Positions 5,677 through 7,076 of a stretch of DNA of 7,076 bases are shown here, in pieces. This DNA comes from Dehalococcoidia bacterium. Its GTDB lineage: Bacteria > Chloroflexota > Dehalococcoidia > SAR202 > UBA11138. The stretch covers positions 1 to 7,076 of the forward strand of contig JAAXHZ010000169.1 of assembly GCA_012270625.1 (NCBI GenBank). The letters are read 5' to 3'. The notes beneath the pieces were generated by a model that was not told where the DNA came from, searched no databases, and worked only from the letters and a program-made list of their open reading frames with translations. Positions within the stretch are counted from its first letter, which is position 1; the number at the start of each line of letters is the position of its first letter. Made by a program: the position numbers and the translations under genes.

Positions 5677-5722
5677 GGTGACTGGTGACTCTCACTCCTC
5701 ACTCCTCTTCACTCACTCCTCG
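5677..5722. repeat. Heptanucleotide-periodic CT-rich repeat in the rex leader
   Basis: The sequence falls into 7-nt units: GGTGACT twice (5677-5690), CTCACTC twice (5691-5704), CTCTTCA (5705-5711), CTCACTC (5712-5718), then CTCG. A 20-nt stretch (5698-5717) recurs exactly at 6993-7012 between atpD and atpC. It lies outside any coding region. It may be a dispersed intergenic repeat family of this genome. Confidence 0.6.
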
Positions 5723-5821
5723 AAAATCGCACTCATGCAGTTTTCTCTACGTATCGAACTGGTGGCGCATATCCTGTCAATGCGCTGACCTTGTGTGTCC
5801 GAAACGGAGTCGGTGAATGTG

Positions 5822-6448
5822 ATGCAGCTACCTGAAGTTCCTGAGGTCGTCGTTCTGCGCCTTCCCCTGTACGTCCGAGCGCTGACGCAGCTCCAGCGAG
5901 AGGGAACTTCCGTTGTAAGCTCCCAGCAGCTCGGCGAGAGACTTCAGATGACCCCCGCGCAGATCCGCAAGGATCTGAGCTACTTCGGAAGATTCGGCAA
6001 GCAGGGACGTGGCTACAACATCCAGTTCTTGCTGGAGGAGCTTAGGGACATCTTGGGCCTGAACGGAGAGTGGCGCGCCTGTCTGGTAGGAGTCGGTCGC
6101 CTAGGAAGGGCCATCATCAACTACACGGGATTCGCGCCGGAAGGCTTCACGATCGTCGCCGCCTTCGATAGCTCTGACGCACAGGTCGGCGCGTCAGTCG
6201 GCGACCTGTGCGTTCAGCCCATGAGAGATTTGGCTGATGTCGTCGATCGTCTGGACGTGTCCATAGGAATCGTGGCGGTCCCCGCGGCTGAAGCGCAGTT
6301 GGTCATCAACAGACTGGTTCAGAACGGAGTCAAGGGGATACTCAACTACGCCCCCGTAGCGCCATACGTACCCAGGGGCGTCGTGGTCAGAAACATCGAC
6401 CCCGTGCTGTCCCTCCAGTCCATGACGTTCTACCTGAAGAACAACTAG
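5822..6448 (+). CDS. rex: Redox-sensing transcriptional repressor Rex
   Basis: A dimeric repressor that reads the NADH/NAD+ ratio; NADH binding releases it from promoters of fermentative and respiratory genes. 208 residues from ATG 5822, close to the usual 205-215. The N-terminal winged helix covers about residues 6-80 (PEVVVLRLPLYVRAL, SSQQLGERLQMTPAQIRKDLSYFGRFG, GRGYN). The Rossmann domain starts with LVGVGRLGRA (88-97), followed by AAFD, the acidic end of strand 2 (D116). Further family motifs are NGVKGILNYAPV and the domain-swapped C-terminal helix. The frame is open to GTG 5795, but no Shine-Dalgarno precedes that codon. GGAG at 5806-5809 serves GTG 5819 or ATG 5822 at 9 or 12 nt. Thermus Rex also starts shortly before the PE motif. 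Palindromes around the promoter suggest autoregulation. The divergent neighbour is citrate synthase, a plausible but unproven target. Confidence 0.95.
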   Translation: MQLPEVPEVVVLRLPLYVRALTQLQREGTSVVSSQQLGERLQMTPAQIRKDLSYFGRFGKQGRGYNIQFLLEELRDILGLNGEWRACLVGVGRLGRAIINYTGFAPEGFTIVAAFDSSDAQVGASVGDLCVQPMRDLADVVDRLDVSIGIVAVPAAEAQLVINRLVQNGVKGILNYAPVAPYVPRGVVVRNIDPVLSLQSMTFYLKNN

Positions 6449-6462
6449 GCACGGCGGCGCCA

Positions 6463-6490
6463 GAGGAGTCTGTCGCGACAGCGAACTCTC
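6463..6490. terminator. Hairpin between convergent rex and atpC, possible bidirectional terminator
   Basis: The centre is the perfect palindrome CTGTCGCGACAG (6470-6481), foldable as CTGT/ACAG with a CGCG loop. It is extended by GAGT (6466-6469) with ACTC (6485-6488) across a 3-nt bulge, plus two more pairs beyond a single bulged base. It lies 15 nt after the rex stop and 31 nt beyond the atpC stop. No T-run follows on either strand, so termination is not certain. Confidence 0.4.
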
Positions 6491-6520
6491 CGCGACTCGA
6501 TGCGATACCGGACTCTTTGC

Positions 6521-6955
6521 CTACCCGACCGGCTGATCCGACCTCGGACGCCGACGCCGTCTCCGGGCGACGCCAAGTCTGGCAGCGGAGCGCCGCATCG
6601 ACGCCAGCGCCCGCTCCAGGTCCATGTCGGACTCGGCAGAAGCGACTCGCTCCTGTGCCCTTTGAAGAGCGGCCTCGGCGCGATCCTCGTCGATCTCCTC
6701 GGCATGCTCGGCAGTGTTCGCAAGAATCGTGACCTTGTTCCCGAGCACTTCCAGGAAGCCGCCGCTTACGACCATGAACGACTCTTCGCCGTCTTTCGTT
6801 ACCTTGATTTCACCCGGCGCCAGCGTAGTCAGCAGCGGCGCGTGACCCGGCAGAACGCCAAGCTCACCGTCCGAGCCGGGCGCGACCAGGACGCTCACAT
6901 CCTCCGAGTACACGACCCGCTCGGCGGTAACGATTTCGAGTTTCATCTCTGCCAT
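6521..6955 (-). CDS. atpC: F1Fo ATP synthase subunit epsilon
   Basis: Epsilon subunit of the F1 central stalk, which couples rotor to catalytic head and can inhibit ATP hydrolysis. 144 residues. The N-terminal beta-sandwich (about 1-85) has the family signature GELGVLPGHAPLLT (30-43) and VVSGGFLEVLGNKVTILA. The C-terminal helical hairpin (about 88-125) is present (AEEIDEDRAEAALQRAQERV). The tail RRRRRRPRSDQPVG is unusually arginine-rich. The start is ATG 6955; ATG three codons later is an alternative, and only a weak GGTG precedes either. The last codons of atpD end 76 nt upstream on the same strand, matching the usual atpD-atpC order. The gap is wider than is common and contains a hairpin. 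The gene converges on rex. Confidence 0.95.
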   Translation of the reverse strand: MAEMKLEIVTAERVVYSEDVSVLVAPGSDGELGVLPGHAPLLTTLAPGEIKVTKDGEESFMVVSGGFLEVLGNKVTILANTAEHAEEIDEDRAEAALQRAQERVASAESDMDLERALASMRRSAARLGVARRRRRRPRSDQPVG

Positions 6956-6992
6956 GTCGATTCACCATCGAGCCAGCGTATGGGGGGCGGCT

Positions 6993-7029
6993 CTCACTCC
7001 TCTTCACTCACTACTAGGCACGAAGTGCC
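6993..7029. repeat. Second copy of the CT-rich repeat plus a hairpin in the atpD-atpC spacer
   Basis: CTCACTC-CTCTTCA-CTCACT (6993-7012) repeats 5698-5717 exactly. Next to it, GGCAC (7017-7021) and GTGCC (7025-7029) form a 5-bp hairpin with a GAA (TTC on the minus strand) loop, starting 2 nt beyond the atpD stop codon. No T-run follows, so it may stabilise an RNA end or modulate read-through into atpC. Confidence 0.5.
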
Positions 7030-7031
7030 CC

Positions 7032-7076
7032 TCACTCCTCCGCCCTCATTCGCTCCGCGTTCTCCACCGCCTCCTC
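7032..7076 (-). CDS. atpD: F1Fo ATP synthase subunit beta, last 14 codons (truncated by window edge)
   Basis: The minus strand from the right edge reads EEAVENAERMRAEE and then TGA (7032-7034). This resembles the C-terminal helix end of AtpD, and the position directly upstream of atpC on the same strand is where atpD is normally found. The identification rests on a short peptide plus gene order, so it is probable but not independent. It would be the catalytic subunit of the F1 head. Confidence 0.75.
   Translation of the reverse strand, partial: EEAVENAERMRAEE

Larger units (their letters stand above)
5318..5821. other. Long divergent intergenic region between citrate synthase and rex
   Basis: About 500 nt with no credible gene. 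It is clearly more AT-rich than the flanking genes between about 5440 and 5660. From left to right it holds: the citrate synthase leader, with a short hairpin GCCC/GGGC near 5350 and a GTGC/GCAC pairing near 5431-5450; the citrate synthase promoter; an AT-rich stretch with ATGAT three times (5506, 5513, 5527); three dyads around a rex promoter; and a CT-rich heptad repeat in the rex leader. I recognise no known riboswitch. Confidence 0.75.

Noticed and set aside
1..7076. CRISPR array, tRNA/rRNA genes, insertion sequence or phage genes
   Set aside because: I found no regularly spaced direct repeats with unique spacers, no tRNA-like cloverleaf, no transposase motifs and no terminal inverted repeats. 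Gene content is housekeeping.

Overview
This looks like a chromosomal segment of a free-living bacterium with GC-rich genes, most likely a Chloroflexota-type lineage (Dehalococcoidia/SAR202-like). That guess is inferred from the gene set: split glycine decarboxylase subunit 2, Rex, a TrmI-type tRNA methyltransferase, citrate synthase and F1Fo ATP synthase. No marker gene settles it. TGA is the normal stop for several genes here (gcvPB, trmI, the MidA-like gene, the small zinc protein, atpD), so a wholesale reassignment of TGA is unlikely.

Layout. 1-2601 (+ strand): the 3' part of gcvPB, a 109-nt spacer with two hairpins, a peroxiredoxin gene, then trmI. The peroxiredoxin is the highlight. Its frame is interrupted once, by TGA at 1427-1429, exactly where the peroxidatic cysteine should be (T-G-G-U). 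A strong hairpin with the position and size of a bacterial SECIS element follows at 1435-1482. It is best read as one 153-residue selenoprotein, which standard gene callers would cut to a fragment or miss. trmI follows closely but has no ATG/GTG/TTG start covering its conserved N-terminus, so ATT at 1795 is proposed.

2581-5483 (- strand): a MidA/NDUFAF7-like methyltransferase gene converges on trmI and overlaps it by 21 nt. Behind it is a complete transcription unit: a near-consensus promoter (TTGACA-N17-TAGAAT), citrate synthase with a strong Shine-Dalgarno, a 65-residue putative zinc-binding protein, and an intrinsic terminator.

5318-5821: a long divergent regulatory region between citrate synthase and rex. 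It holds both promoters, three dyad-symmetric elements around the rex promoter, and a heptanucleotide-periodic CT-rich repeat. One dyad (CAGATG-N5-CATCTG, preceded by GCCTACCC) closely matches an element in front of the selenoprotein gene.

5822-7076: rex (+), encoding the NADH/NAD+ sensing repressor, converges on atpC (-, ATP synthase epsilon). The last codons of atpD lie at the window's right edge. Apart from the tRNA modification gene, the genes concern central carbon metabolism, redox sensing, peroxide defence and respiration.
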